A stretch of DNA of 64,000 nucleotides from JAYRZB01 sp041916675 (GTDB lineage Bacteria; Pseudomonadota; Alphaproteobacteria; Rhizobiales; Devosiaceae), in contig JAYRZB010000008.1 in NCBI GenBank assembly GCA_041916675.1, positions 62,001 through 126,000 of the forward strand, read 5' to 3'. Shown one piece after another: positions 1 through 8,682 of this stretch (its first letter is position 1; every line of letters starts with the position of its first letter). The translations under genes were made by a program, and so were the position numbers. A model generated the notes under the pieces. That model saw nothing but the letters and a program-made list of their open reading frames with translations. It had not been told where the DNA came from and did no database searches.

Positions 1-795
1 CAGGTCCGGGCCGAAGGAGGAGTACTTGCCCTCTTCGTCGGCGAATTTTTCGTAGATATCGAGGAATTCCGCCCCGCCTGAAAAACTGGCCAGCCGTTGC
101 AGGGCGGTGATCTGGCTCATGGCCTGCGAATACTCGGCCTTGCTCATTGGCGGCAGGCCAATCCAGATCACCGGCTTGTTGGCGGCGCGCAACTGACTGA
201 GAACCCCATTGACGCGGGTTGAATAGAGCCGCGTCCACTCCTCGGTCAAAGGCTTGTAGCTCTTGCCATCGGCATTGATGGTCTGACGGTCGTTGATGCC
301 GATGATCATGACCGCCAAATCGAAACTATTGGCCGCGATCTGTTCGCCGATAGCCTTGTTCCAGTCGAAAAAATCGTCGCGCACGAAACCCGACGAACCC
401 ACCCCCTGGGGGATGATGGTGATGTTGGGGTCTTCGGCATAAAAGCGTTCGAGCGCCTTGCCCAGGTCGGTGGCTAGCGAGTCCCCGAAAATGGCGAGCC
501 GTGTGGCGCCCGGCGCCTTTTCGACCTTGGGCTTGGGCGGTGGCAGGCTGGCCACCGGCGCCTTGGGCTTGGGCGCGGCCTGTTCTTCTACCGGCACCGC
601 CACCTGTTCCTGCTCCTTGGGGCCAAACAACATGTCCATGAGGGTGCGGCGTTTCTTCTTGACCGGGGGCTGTGCCTGTTCCTGCGCCACAACGATGGTG
701 TCCTGCGCAAAAACAAAGCTCGTCGCCACCTCGCCAGCTAGCAGCGCTGCGAGGACCAGACCGATGACAAAAAGCTTGATCGCCTTGGTGTTCAT
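1..795 (-). CDS. SGNH/GDSL-type hydrolase, DUF459-like (C-terminus cut by window edge)
   Basis: The frame opens with an ATG at 795 and stays open to base 1, so 265 residues of the N-terminal part are visible and the true end is outside the window. A signal peptide or single membrane anchor (about residues 5-33) is followed by a Pro/Lys-rich linker. The hydrolase block I motif 'IFGDSLATDLG' with the nucleophile Ser comes next, then a 'MIIGINDRQT' segment typical of the DUF459 branch of SGNH hydrolases. The family acts on periplasmic or envelope esters; the substrate is not known and I infer none. It lies upstream of nothing visible on its own strand. Confidence 0.8.
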   Translation of the reverse strand, partial: MNTKAIKLFVIGLVLAALLAGEVATSFVFAQDTIVVAQEQAQPPVKKKRRTLMDMLFGPKEQEQVAVPVEEQAAPKPKAPVASLPPPKPKVEKAPGATRLAIFGDSLATDLGKALERFYAEDPNITIIPQGVGSSGFVRDDFFDWNKAIGEQIAANSFDLAVMIIGINDRQTINADGKSYKPLTEEWTRLYSTRVNGVLSQLRAANKPVIWIGLPPMSKAEYSQAMSQITALQRLASFSGGAEFLDIYEKFADEEGKYSSFGPDL

Positions 796-855
796 GCCTG
801 TCCTTAGCAAATCCTGCGCAGACTAACCAAGCCCCGCTGGCAAAACTGTGACTGC

Positions 856-2067
856 CTATTGGCTGGCAGCCATCAGGTCATTGTAGCTTTCAAGGGTGAT
901 GAACCCGTCGGCAACCTGCCCGCGCGCCGCCTGGAACTGCGCATAGGCCTGCTGGCTGACAGGCCCGATGCGGCCATCAACACTGCCCTGATAGAGCCCG
1001 AGCCGGATCAGCGCCTCCTGAATGCCTTTGCGCTGGGCCAGGTTGGGGAATTTGGTGCGGCGAGGCCAGTCGGACACAAAGCCGCCGGAACCCTTGAGCC
1101 GATCAGCCATGTGCGCCACCGAAAGGGCATAGCTATCGGAGAAATTGTAGCCCTTGAGGACCAGGTAGTTCTGCGTCATCAGGAATTTCGGTCCATCGCG
1201 GCCGGCCGGTACATAAAGAAAGACCGGCAGGTTTGGGTCGGCAAAAGGACGCCCCTTGACGCGAGTGATGCCGCGTTCGGCAAAAAAGCTCACCGGCCGC
1301 AACTGCTCGCGGGTGGCAAGAAGGTAATCGAAGCCCTCTGGCACGCTGACTTCAAACCCCCAGTCCACCCCCGGCTGATAGCCGAGGTCGAGCAGGAACT
1401 TTGCTGACGTCGCCAGCGCGTCCGGCAGGGAATTGTGCAGGTCGACCTTGCCGTCGCCATCGCCGTCGCTGCCATGGGCAATGACATTGGACGGATTGAC
1501 CTGCAGGTGCCCGATGGCCCCGGCCCAGGACCCAACAAGGGTTTGTGCCGTCAGCGGGCCGCGCTGCACCAGAAGCAGGGCAGCGACAAAATCGGCCTCG
1601 TCTTCCTTGAGCCGCCCGCGCCGTTGATGCACCAGGGTAGCCAGCGAACGGATGATGGGGCGGATCAGCTTGCCATTGCCGAGCACGGCGCCATAATCGG
1701 TCTCCATCCCCCAGATTGCGCCGAGAATGGCGGGATCAACGCCGGTCTGCTGCCCGACTGCGGCGAACAGCTCCGCGCGCCCGGCCATCGCCTTCTTACC
1801 GCGCGCGATGCGGTCGGCATTGACGCGCTTTTCGAGGTAATCCCACATCGGGGTGGTGAATTCGGGCTGGCTGGTCACCAGTTCGGGCACGTTGGGGTCG
1901 GGGGTCAGGCCTTCGGTTGCCTGCCGGTAGACGGCGCGATCCACCCCGGCAGCGACGGCAGTGGCTTCGAAGGACTTGAGAAACGACGCAAAGCTCTCGA
2001 CCGGCTGCGCCAGGGCCGGAAAGGTCAGCGCGCAGAATGCCAGTGCAAGAACGAGAACACGCGCCAT
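856..2067 (-). CDS. Lytic murein transglycosylase, MltB/Slt35 family, with C-terminal peptidoglycan-binding domain
   Basis: Cleaves the MurNAc-GlcNAc bond of peptidoglycan with 1,6-anhydro ring formation, in the periplasm. A signal peptide covers about residues 1-20. The catalytic Glu lies in 'GAIWGMETDYGAVLG' (Glu about 122). An Asp/Gly-rich loop 'DGDGDGKVDLHN' near residue 201 matches the calcium-binding EF-hand-like loop known from Slt35. The last 60 residues form a PG_binding_1 repeat ('LGLYQGSVDGRIGPVSQQAY'). Three ATGs are stacked at 2073, 2070 and 2067; GGGGA lies best before the third, so I use 2067. A TTG at 2097 is an unlikely alternative. The gene follows galE on the same strand. 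Confidence 0.9.
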   Translation of the reverse strand: MARVLVLALAFCALTFPALAQPVESFASFLKSFEATAVAAGVDRAVYRQATEGLTPDPNVPELVTSQPEFTTPMWDYLEKRVNADRIARGKKAMAGRAELFAAVGQQTGVDPAILGAIWGMETDYGAVLGNGKLIRPIIRSLATLVHQRRGRLKEDEADFVAALLLVQRGPLTAQTLVGSWAGAIGHLQVNPSNVIAHGSDGDGDGKVDLHNSLPDALATSAKFLLDLGYQPGVDWGFEVSVPEGFDYLLATREQLRPVSFFAERGITRVKGRPFADPNLPVFLYVPAGRDGPKFLMTQNYLVLKGYNFSDSYALSVAHMADRLKGSGGFVSDWPRRTKFPNLAQRKGIQEALIRLGLYQGSVDGRIGPVSQQAYAQFQAARGQVADGFITLESYNDLMAASQ

Positions 2068-2100
2068 CATCATTTCCCCATGCCGGTTCACCCGCAACCG

Positions 2101-3087
2101 TTAGCGGTTGCGTGTGGCCAAATAACGTTCCCACTCATAGGCATGGGTGACCATTTCAGTGAGATCGGCGTGCTGGGGCACCCAGCCGAGCAGGCTACGG
2201 ACCTTTTCACCGGTTGCCGTGATCGAAGCCGGATCACCGGCGCGGCGCGGACCCTCATCGACCTTGAAATCAATGCCAGACACCGATTTGACCGTGTCGA
2301 TAACCTGGCGCACCGAATAGCCCTGCCCATAGGCGCAGTTGATGGTGGTGCTCTCCCCGCCATCGCGCAGGTGCTCAAGCAGCAGCGCGTGGGCCTCGAT
2401 CAGGTCGGTGACGTGGATATAGTCGCGCACGCAGGTGCCATCGGGCGTTTCATAGTCGGTGCCAAAGATATCCATCTTCTGGCGTTGCCCGAGCGCGGTC
2501 TGGCAGGCCACCTTGATCAGGTGCGTGGCCATGGGCGTAGACTGGCCCGAGCGCTTCTTGGGATCGGCGCCCGCCACGTTGAAATAGCGCAGCACGCCAT
2601 AGGTGATCGGATGGGCGGCGGCCACATCGGCCAGCATCCACTCGGTCATCAGCTTGGATCGTCCATAGGGCGACATGGGGTTGAGCGGGGTATCTTCGAC
2701 CACGGGCGCCAGCCCGGTCATGCCATAGACGGCAGCGGTTGACGAAAAGACGAAGTGCCTGACCCCGCCCTTGACCGCGGCCTCGATCAGGTTCCGCGAG
2801 GTGGCGGTGTTGTTGCCGTAGTATTTGAGCGGGTTGGTGACCGATTCCGGCACCACGATGGACCCGGCGAAATGCACGATCTCGCTGATCTTGTGGGTGG
2901 CGATCACATCGCCGACGACATCCATGTCGGCAGCATTGCCCTGCACAAACGTTGCGCGATGATCGATGGCCCAATCAAACCCGGTGGTCAGGTTGTCGAG
3001 CACAACCACATCCTGCCCGCTATCGGCGAGCCGCAGCACCATATGGCTGCCAATATATCCCGCCCCGCCGGTGACCAGCACAGTCAT
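2101..3087 (-). CDS. galE: UDP-glucose 4-epimerase
   Basis: Interconverts UDP-glucose and UDP-galactose in the cytoplasm using bound NAD. The 328 residues match the family length. The N-terminal Rossmann motif is 'VLVTGGAGYIGSH'. The catalytic region has 'FSSTAAVYG' followed by 'YGRSK' (Tyr-x3-Lys), and the C-terminal half shows the GalE signatures 'RYFNVAGAD' and 'GTCVRDYIHVTDL'. It is divergent from galU, which makes the UDP-glucose substrate, so the two form a nucleotide-sugar supply pair probably serving the envelope polysaccharides encoded further right. Confidence 0.95.
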   Translation of the reverse strand: MTVLVTGGAGYIGSHMVLRLADSGQDVVVLDNLTTGFDWAIDHRATFVQGNAADMDVVGDVIATHKISEIVHFAGSIVVPESVTNPLKYYGNNTATSRNLIEAAVKGGVRHFVFSSTAAVYGMTGLAPVVEDTPLNPMSPYGRSKLMTEWMLADVAAAHPITYGVLRYFNVAGADPKKRSGQSTPMATHLIKVACQTALGQRQKMDIFGTDYETPDGTCVRDYIHVTDLIEAHALLLEHLRDGGESTTINCAYGQGYSVRQVIDTVKSVSGIDFKVDEGPRRAGDPASITATGEKVRSLLGWVPQHADLTEMVTHAYEWERYLATRNR

Positions 3088-3119
3088 GAACCATCTCCCT
3101 TGGACAAACTTGCGTTTTG

Positions 3120-3132
3120 GGCGAAATTCGCC
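3120..3132. promoter_or_regulatory. Short palindrome in the galE-galU divergent intergenic region
   Basis: GGCGAA-A-TTCGCC is a perfect 6-bp inverted repeat around one base, lying 32 bp from the galE start and 69 bp from the galU start. Its position between divergent genes is compatible with an operator, but the arms are short and it may be chance. Confidence 0.2.
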
Positions 3133-3201
3133 TTTATGCGCATACTAAAATCAAGGCGTTGAGATACCTTTTATGTCTCGCGCATCGCAACGGAGATCTC
3201 C

Positions 3202-4086
3202 TTGTCGCACCGTGTCCGCACAGCAGTATTTCCCGTCGCCGGTCTTGGCACCCGCTTCCTGCCCGCCACCAAGGCCCTGCCCAAGGAAATGCTGCCCGTC
3301 GTCGATCGGCCGTTGATCCAGTATGCGGTCGATGAAGCGCGCGAGGCCGGCATCGAGCATTTTGTCTTTGTCACCGGCCGCAACAAGGCCGTGATCGAGG
3401 ACCATTTCGACAAGCAGTTCGAACTTGAGTTCACCCTTGAATCGCGCGGCAAGACCGAAGCCCTGGCCGAACTGAAAAAGGACTTGCCATCAGCAGGCCA
3501 GACCAGCTTCACCCGCCAGCAGGAGCCGCTCGGGCTCGGCCACGCTGTCTGGTGTGCCCGCGATCTGGTGGGCAACAACCCTTTCGCCCTCCTGCTGCCC
3601 GATATGATCTTTCGCGCCCGCCCCGGCGTGCTCAGGCAGATGATGGACGCCTATGAGCAAACCGGCGGGAATGTGATTGCCGTTGAAGAGGTCGATCCGG
3701 CCGAAGTCTCCTCCTACGGCATTGTGGCGCGCGGCGACGGGCCGGACGAGAACTTTGCCATTACTGGCATGGTCGAAAAGCCCAGGCGCGAGGATGCGCC
3801 CTCGAACCTGATCATTTCGGGCCGCTATATCCTGCAGCCCGAAATCTTCTCCCTTCTTGCCGCCCAGACACGCGGGGCGGGCGGGGAAATCCAGCTGACC
3901 GATTCGATGGTACGCCTGCTCGAAACCCAGCGCTTTACCGGCGTCAAATATGCCGGGCGCTCCTTTGATTGCGGCTCCAAGATCGGCTTCCTGACGGCCA
4001 ATGTGGTGTTTGCGCTCGACCGCGACGATATCCGGGACGGCTTTCTCGATCAGCTCAACGAACTCGGCTTCAGCGCGAAAGCATGA
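3202..4086 (+). CDS. galU: UTP-glucose-1-phosphate uridylyltransferase
   Basis: Makes UDP-glucose from UTP and glucose-1-phosphate in the cytoplasm. The nucleotidyltransferase signature 'FPVAGLGTRFLPATKALPKE' is at residues 10-29, followed by 'VVDRPLIQYAVDEA'. 'LLLPDMI' carries the metal-binding Asp region and 'GMVEKPRREDAPSN' the conserved Lys loop. 294 residues is the usual bacterial size. The start is a TTG at 3202 with GGAG six bases upstream; the next candidate is a GTG at 3212, out of frame with good spacing. Its 3' end overlaps the convergent beta-barrel gene by 17 bp. Confidence 0.95.
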   Translation: MSHRVRTAVFPVAGLGTRFLPATKALPKEMLPVVDRPLIQYAVDEAREAGIEHFVFVTGRNKAVIEDHFDKQFELEFTLESRGKTEALAELKKDLPSAGQTSFTRQQEPLGLGHAVWCARDLVGNNPFALLLPDMIFRARPGVLRQMMDAYEQTGGNVIAVEEVDPAEVSSYGIVARGDGPDENFAITGMVEKPRREDAPSNLIISGRYILQPEIFSLLAAQTRGAGGEIQLTDSMVRLLETQRFTGVKYAGRSFDCGSKIGFLTANVVFALDRDDIRDGFLDQLNELGFSAKA

Positions 4087-5356
4087 GCCCGAGCGCAATC
4101 ACATGCGTGTCCTCAGCCGGATCGGGCGTCGTCTCGGAATGGCTGAAGGTATAATCGGCGGTCAGCGCGGTATGGGCGTTGACCCGGTAATCGGCGCCGA
4201 ACCCGAAATCATAGCCGGTTTCGACGACCGGACTGCCTGCGAATGTGGCATGATTCCAGCCTACCGAACCGCGCAGTGACAGCCAGCGGTTGACCTCGTA
4301 GGCAAATTCGCCCGTCGCCTCATAGCTGATGCGCGCCGACCCGCTCCCGCTGCCCGGGGTATCGATGCTGGTCGAAAAAGCGCCGGTCAACGTCAGTGTC
4401 GGGTCGGGCCGGAAGGTGACGCTGGCATCGTAGAGAGTAGCGGTGACATCGCTGAGACCGGGATCGGCAAAGCGGCGCAGCGACACCCCGACCGAGCCTT
4501 CAACCGAGAGCACATCGTTCCATTGCCCGGCAACACCCGCCCTGAGCGCATAAGTTGTGCTGTCGAGCTTGACCAGCAGGGTCTTGGAAGGCTGGTCGAA
4601 ACGCTCAAGCCCGAACTCGCCATCGGCAAAAACGCTCCAGATCGGGGTGACCTCAAGACCGAGCCTTAACCCGCCGCCATAGAAGGTGACGTTCTGGTCG
4701 GCATTCTCGACCGTGCTGGTATCGGTCAGCGTCGAGGGGCCGGTGACGGAACGGTCGAAACTGCCGCGTCCTGTCAGGTTGAAGCGCCCGAACTGCCGTG
4801 TGATTTCGCCGCCGAGGCTGGCCCCGGTCACGATTGGCTCGATGGCAACCGAAGTCGGCGTGCCATCGGGATCGGCAGCACTCTGGGTCAGCGACAGTCT
4901 GGCACTGCCACTGGCAAGGGTGACGGAATCGAGCTGATAGATGCCGACCCCGTCAAGACTGAGACTTGAGAGCCGGGGCTCTCCGTCCTGCTCGCGGACA
5001 AGGTCGGCTGTGGCCGAAAAGCTGCTGGTCCAGCGTCCACCATCAAAGCTGCCCGACAGGGTGGGAGTCAACACTGTCTCGTATCGCCCGCCGGAGGGAC
5101 CAATGGTGTAAGCACCGCGCAGACCAAGGCTCCAGTCGATATTGACGAACGGGTGGTAGGGTTCTGTGCCGGGGGCACCGCCAAGGCGGCTGTCAAAACC
5201 GCCGGTCATCAGGTCTGGATTATTCGTTCCCGAGCCATCACCAGGGCGGTGATCGGAAGCGGCCAGCACGGCGCTGCCCGTCGCCAGAATGGCGAGTGCC
5301 GACAGCCCAGCTTTCCAGGTTGACCTGACCACGGCCAAGGCGCCACTCCGATGCAT
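4070..5356 (-). CDS. Outer-membrane beta-barrel protein
   Basis: 428 residues. An N-terminal signal segment ends near residue 32 ('GSAVLAASD'), followed by a Gly/Asn-rich spacer. The rest is alternating, aromatic-bounded beta strands such as 'SFDGGRWTSSFSATADLV' and 'LRGSVGWNHATFAGS', ending with an aromatic-poor 'VIALGLMLSR'. This is the pattern of the OMP_b-brl_2 type barrels of alphaproteobacteria. The function is not recognisable; candidates are structural barrel or small-solute porin. The gene overlaps galU tail-to-tail by 17 bp, so no separate terminator fits between them. Confidence 0.75.
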   Translation of the reverse strand: MHRSGALAVVRSTWKAGLSALAILATGSAVLAASDHRPGDGSGTNNPDLMTGGFDSRLGGAPGTEPYHPFVNIDWSLGLRGAYTIGPSGGRYETVLTPTLSGSFDGGRWTSSFSATADLVREQDGEPRLSSLSLDGVGIYQLDSVTLASGSARLSLTQSAADPDGTPTSVAIEPIVTGASLGGEITRQFGRFNLTGRGSFDRSVTGPSTLTDTSTVENADQNVTFYGGGLRLGLEVTPIWSVFADGEFGLERFDQPSKTLLVKLDSTTYALRAGVAGQWNDVLSVEGSVGVSLRRFADPGLSDVTATLYDASVTFRPDPTLTLTGAFSTSIDTPGSGSGSARISYEATGEFAYEVNRWLSLRGSVGWNHATFAGSPVVETGYDFGFGADYRVNAHTALTADYTFSHSETTPDPAEDTHVIALGLMLSR

Positions 5357-5511
5357 TTGCTAAGCAATCGTTTCATGTCGTGGTTAACAAAGCTTTGCCT
5401 CATGCAGAAATAGCAGCAGCCACAGCCTGTTAACTGTGTGGCTTAAGGCGACTTTATTGCCTGCCGGTCATGATCGCTCCATTGCACAAGACTGTTGTGG
5501 GGGGCACCCAA

Positions 5512-6279
5512 ATGGATATTGCGACACTGATCGGGCTGTTTGGCGGGCTGCTTCTGCTGGTGACCGCCATCCTTCTTGAAGGTTCGAACCCGCTCAACTT
5601 CCTCAATCTTTTGGGGCTGATTGTCGTGGTTGGCGGCGCCACCATGGCCGTGGTCGGGCGCTATACGCTCTCCGGTTTTGTCACCGGCATGGCGACCTTT
5701 CGCAGCGCCCTGTTCTTCAAGCACACTTCGACCGTGTCGCTGATCGATACACTGGCCGACCTGGCCGACCGCATGCGCCGCAAGGGCCCGATCGCGCTTG
5801 AGCAGGTGTTCATTTCCGATCCCTTCCTCAGCCGCGGCGTCCGCATGATTGCCGATGGGTTTACCGCTGAGGCGCTGCGGGCCTCGCTCGAACGCGAGCG
5901 CGACCTCGACCACGAGCGGCTTGAAGGCGGCAAGGAAATCTACAAGGCCCTCGGCGATGCCGCCCCCGGCATGGGCATGGTGGGCACGCTGATCGGGCTG
6001 GTATCGATGTTCGGACATATGGACGATCCCAAAAAGATCGGCCCCGGCATGGCCATTGCCCTGCTTACCACGCTTTATGGTGCGGTGGTGGCCAATGTCA
6101 TCGCCCTGCCCATTGCCGACAAACTGGGCAACCGCGCCACCGAAGAAGGCACCAATCGCAGCCTGATCATTGAAGCCCTGGTGATGATCCGCGAGGGCAA
6201 GAACCCCACCGCCATTCGCGATGAACTGGCCAGCTACCTGCCGCTGCATTCGCGCGACCAGGTGCTGGACGCAGCATGA
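5512..6279 (+). CDS. motA: Flagellar motor stator protein MotA/PomA-type
   Basis: Inner-membrane stator subunit that couples ion flow to flagellar rotation together with MotB. I start it at the ATG at 5512 ('MDIATLIGLFGGLLLL'), the usual PomA-like N-terminus, with a G-run upstream; an ATG at 5470 is possible but adds an untypical leader. 255 residues. Four membrane segments are visible: about 4-22, 30-50, and a pair near 150-175 and 185-205. 'GDAAPGMGMVGTLIGLVSM' is the conserved MotA/TolQ channel segment. It overlaps motB by four bases (ATGA), showing translational coupling. Confidence 0.9.
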   Translation: MDIATLIGLFGGLLLLVTAILLEGSNPLNFLNLLGLIVVVGGATMAVVGRYTLSGFVTGMATFRSALFFKHTSTVSLIDTLADLADRMRRKGPIALEQVFISDPFLSRGVRMIADGFTAEALRASLERERDLDHERLEGGKEIYKALGDAAPGMGMVGTLIGLVSMFGHMDDPKKIGPGMAIALLTTLYGAVVANVIALPIADKLGNRATEEGTNRSLIIEALVMIREGKNPTAIRDELASYLPLHSRDQVLDAA

Positions 6280-7151
6280 CGCGCAAAACCGGCATCGTGA
6301 TCCGCAAGAAAGCGGGCGGCGGCGGCCATGGCGGATCGTGGGTGGTGTCGTTTGCCGACCTGATGAGCCTGTTGATGGCCTTTTTTGTCATGCTGCTCTC
6401 GTTCTCGGTGCAGGACCAGGAAAAGCTCAACCAGGCCACCGGATCGGTGCAGGATGCCTTTGGCATGCGCTCATACTCCTTCCTCGCCGGGGTGATTGAG
6501 CGCGAGGGCAACCCCGAGCGCGACTATGTGCTGCAAGTCACCCGCGACCCTACCGAAGCCGAAACCGAGTTCAGCACCGCCAAGCTCAAGGATAGCGGCG
6601 CTGAAGGCGAACTGGCCGCCAGCTTTTCCAAGGATGAAACCGATATCGACCGGGCAGCCCAGTTCGCATTGGCAGCCGCCAGCCTGAAACAGGCCTGGCA
6701 GGACATGCCGGAACTGACCCCGTTCAGGGACAACATCATTTTCGAGGAAACCGAAGAGGGGCTGAATATCCTGATTGCCGATCAGGATGGGCGGGCCATG
6801 TTCCCGGAAGGTTCGAAGTATCCGTTCGAAGCGACCCGCAAGGCACTGGCCGCGATGGCCCCGGCGCTGGCACGGCTGCCCAATGGCATCCGGATTTCCG
6901 GCCACACTGCCGCCGGTACGCGCTTTGACAACCCGCACTTCGGCAAATGGGAACTCTCGGCGGAGCGGGCCAACGTCGTGCGGCAGATACTGGAAGAATT
7001 CGGCCTGCCCGATGATCGCATTGCCGGGGTGACGGGCCGCGGCGATGCCGAGCCGTTTTTCCCCAACGATCCTTATCTGGCCGCCAACGAGCGGGTGGCG
7101 ATCGAGATCATCTACGAACAGCCCCCGGTACCGCTGGACCTGACGCCCTAG
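6276..7151 (+). CDS. motB: Flagellar motor protein MotB (OmpA-like peptidoglycan-anchored stator)
   Basis: Partner of MotA: it anchors the stator to peptidoglycan and carries the ion-binding Asp. The N-terminus has basic residues, then one membrane helix 'SFADLMSLLMAFFVMLLSFS' with the essential Asp (about residue 29). A long periplasmic linker follows, and an OmpA/MotB domain covers about residues 165-285 ('ISGHTAAGTRF', 'LSAERANVVRQILEEFGL', 'NERVAIEI'). No other flagellar gene is in the window, so the pair sits apart from the main flagellar cluster. The last four bases overlap the convergent NfeD gene. Confidence 0.9.
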   Translation: MTRKTGIVIRKKAGGGGHGGSWVVSFADLMSLLMAFFVMLLSFSVQDQEKLNQATGSVQDAFGMRSYSFLAGVIEREGNPERDYVLQVTRDPTEAETEFSTAKLKDSGAEGELAASFSKDETDIDRAAQFALAAASLKQAWQDMPELTPFRDNIIFEETEEGLNILIADQDGRAMFPEGSKYPFEATRKALAAMAPALARLPNGIRISGHTAAGTRFDNPHFGKWELSAERANVVRQILEEFGLPDDRIAGVTGRGDAEPFFPNDPYLAANERVAIEIIYEQPPVPLDLTP

Positions 7152-7600
7152 CCGAGCGCCTCGACCTTGAGCACGGCCCCATCGTGCCCCACAATCCGCA
7201 CCTTGCGCCCAGCCTCTAGGTCCGGGCCGGCAACGCGCCAGACCGTGTCGCCCAGCGCAACCCGGCCATAGCCGTCACGGATCGGTTCATCGAGCACTGC
7301 CTCGTGACCCACGAAGCGCTCGGCCCGCCGGTTGAGATAGGGTCGGTCAGTGGCAATCGCCCGGCCACGCGACAGCTTGAGCCAGGCGAACAGCGCCAGC
7401 AGCGCCAGGACCCCAAAAACCAGCGCCTGCATCGGCCAGCTGATCGGGATCACGAACGCAACTATGCCGGTGGCGACACCGGCCATGCCGAGCCAGAGCA
7501 GGATGCCGCCGGGCACCACCAGTTCCAGCCCCAGTAGCACCAGCCCCCCGATCACCCAGCTCCAGGCGCCATAACCGGCAATCCAGTTCAGAACTTCCAT
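7148..7600 (-). CDS. NfeD-family membrane protein
   Basis: 150 residues with two or three hydrophobic segments in the first 75 ('WSWVIGGLVLLGLELVVPGG', then 'GVATGIVAFVIPI'). The C-terminal OB-fold-like NfeD domain contains 'FVGHEAVLDEPIRDGYGRV' and 'GDTVWRVAGPDL'. NfeD proteins are partners of SPFH/stomatin proteins in membrane quality control. Here the gene starts 18 bp after the SPFH gene on the same strand, the standard operon arrangement. An SD GGAG lies six bases before the ATG at 7600. Confidence 0.9.
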   Translation of the reverse strand: MEVLNWIAGYGAWSWVIGGLVLLGLELVVPGGILLWLGMAGVATGIVAFVIPISWPMQALVFGVLALLALFAWLKLSRGRAIATDRPYLNRRAERFVGHEAVLDEPIRDGYGRVALGDTVWRVAGPDLEAGRKVRIVGHDGAVLKVEALG

Positions 7601-7618
7601 GTCTGTCTCCGGTTCCGA

Positions 7619-8581
7619 TCAACCACCCGTCGAGGGCGGGCGGGAGGGGGTGTTGCGCGAGGCCGAACGCTCACCGAACGTTTCCTTGGCGATCTCAGCA
7701 ATGCCCCCAATAGCGCCGATCACGCTGGCGGCCTCGACCGGCAGCATCAGGACTTTCTGGTTCGGCGACTTGGCGAGACTCTCAAGCGCGCGGATATAGT
7801 TGTTGGCCACAAAGTAATTGATGGCCTGAACATCCCCGGCAGCGATGGCCTCCGAGACCACCTGCGTTGCCCGGGCCTCGGCTTCCGCCGAACGCTCGCG
7901 CGCTTCGGCATCGCGGAAGGCGGCCTCGCGACGACCTTCGGCTTCGAGCACCTGAGCCTGCTTGGCACCCTCAGCCTGGAGGATGGCGCTCTGGCGACGG
8001 CCCTCGGCTTCCAGGATCGAGGCGCGTTTTTCGCGCTCGGCCTTCATCTGCCGCCCCATCGATTCAACCAGATCCTTGGGTGGATCGATATCCTTGATCT
8101 CGATGCGGGTGATTTTCAGGCCCCAGGGCGCCACTGCTGCATCCACCACCTTGAGCAGCTTGTGGTTGATCTCGTCGCGATTAGACAGGAGCTCGTCAAG
8201 GTCCATCGATCCCATCACCGTACGGATATTGGTCATGGTCAGATTCAGGATCGCGATCTCAAGGTTGGAAACCTCGTAGGCGGCGGCCGCCGCATCGAAT
8301 ATCTGGTAGAAGGTCACGCCGTTGGCGGTGACCGTAGCATTGTCCCGGGTAATCACTTCCTGATGGGGCACATCGAGCACCTGCTCCATCATGTTGATCT
8401 TCTTGCCGATGCCATCGACGAACGGCACGATCAGATTGAGCCCGGGCTGCAGGGTGCGGGTATATTTGCCGAAGCGCTCGATCGTATAATTATAGCCCTG
8501 CGGCACGGTCTTGGCGCCGGCGAACAGCACCAGGACGGCCAGGATGCCCAGCCCGATCAGAACAATGCTTAGCCCGTCCAT
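7619..8581 (-). CDS. SPFH/stomatin (band 7) domain protein, QmcA-like
   Basis: Membrane-anchored scaffold of the stomatin/prohibitin class. One N-terminal helix ('IVLIGLGILAVLVLFAGA') is followed by the band 7 core 'VPQGYNYTIERFGKYTRTLQ' to 'PPKDLVESMGRQMKAEREKR'. A coiled coil rich in Glu/Ala/Arg covers about residues 190-240, then a short C-terminal tail. GGAGG lies five to six bases before the ATG at 8581, so the in-frame ATG at 8596, which sits upstream of that SD, is not the start. It forms an operon with the NfeD gene. Inferred role: membrane-protein quality control, as in QmcA. Confidence 0.9.
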   Translation of the reverse strand: MDGLSIVLIGLGILAVLVLFAGAKTVPQGYNYTIERFGKYTRTLQPGLNLIVPFVDGIGKKINMMEQVLDVPHQEVITRDNATVTANGVTFYQIFDAAAAAYEVSNLEIAILNLTMTNIRTVMGSMDLDELLSNRDEINHKLLKVVDAAVAPWGLKITRIEIKDIDPPKDLVESMGRQMKAEREKRASILEAEGRRQSAILQAEGAKQAQVLEAEGRREAAFRDAEARERSAEAEARATQVVSEAIAAGDVQAINYFVANNYIRALESLAKSPNQKVLMLPVEAASVIGAIGGIAEIAKETFGERSASRNTPSRPPSTGG

Positions 8582-8682
8582 CCCTACCTCCAGCATTCAA
8601 GGGTCGATTTCCCGGGAGCGAATGTAAGGGCCGAAGGGGCCGGGCGCAATCGCGCCGGACCCGGATTCACCGGTCTATCGGC

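Noticed and set aside
1435..2742. 435-residue plus-strand frame across mltB and galE
   Set aside because: Spans two real minus-strand genes and has antisense composition.
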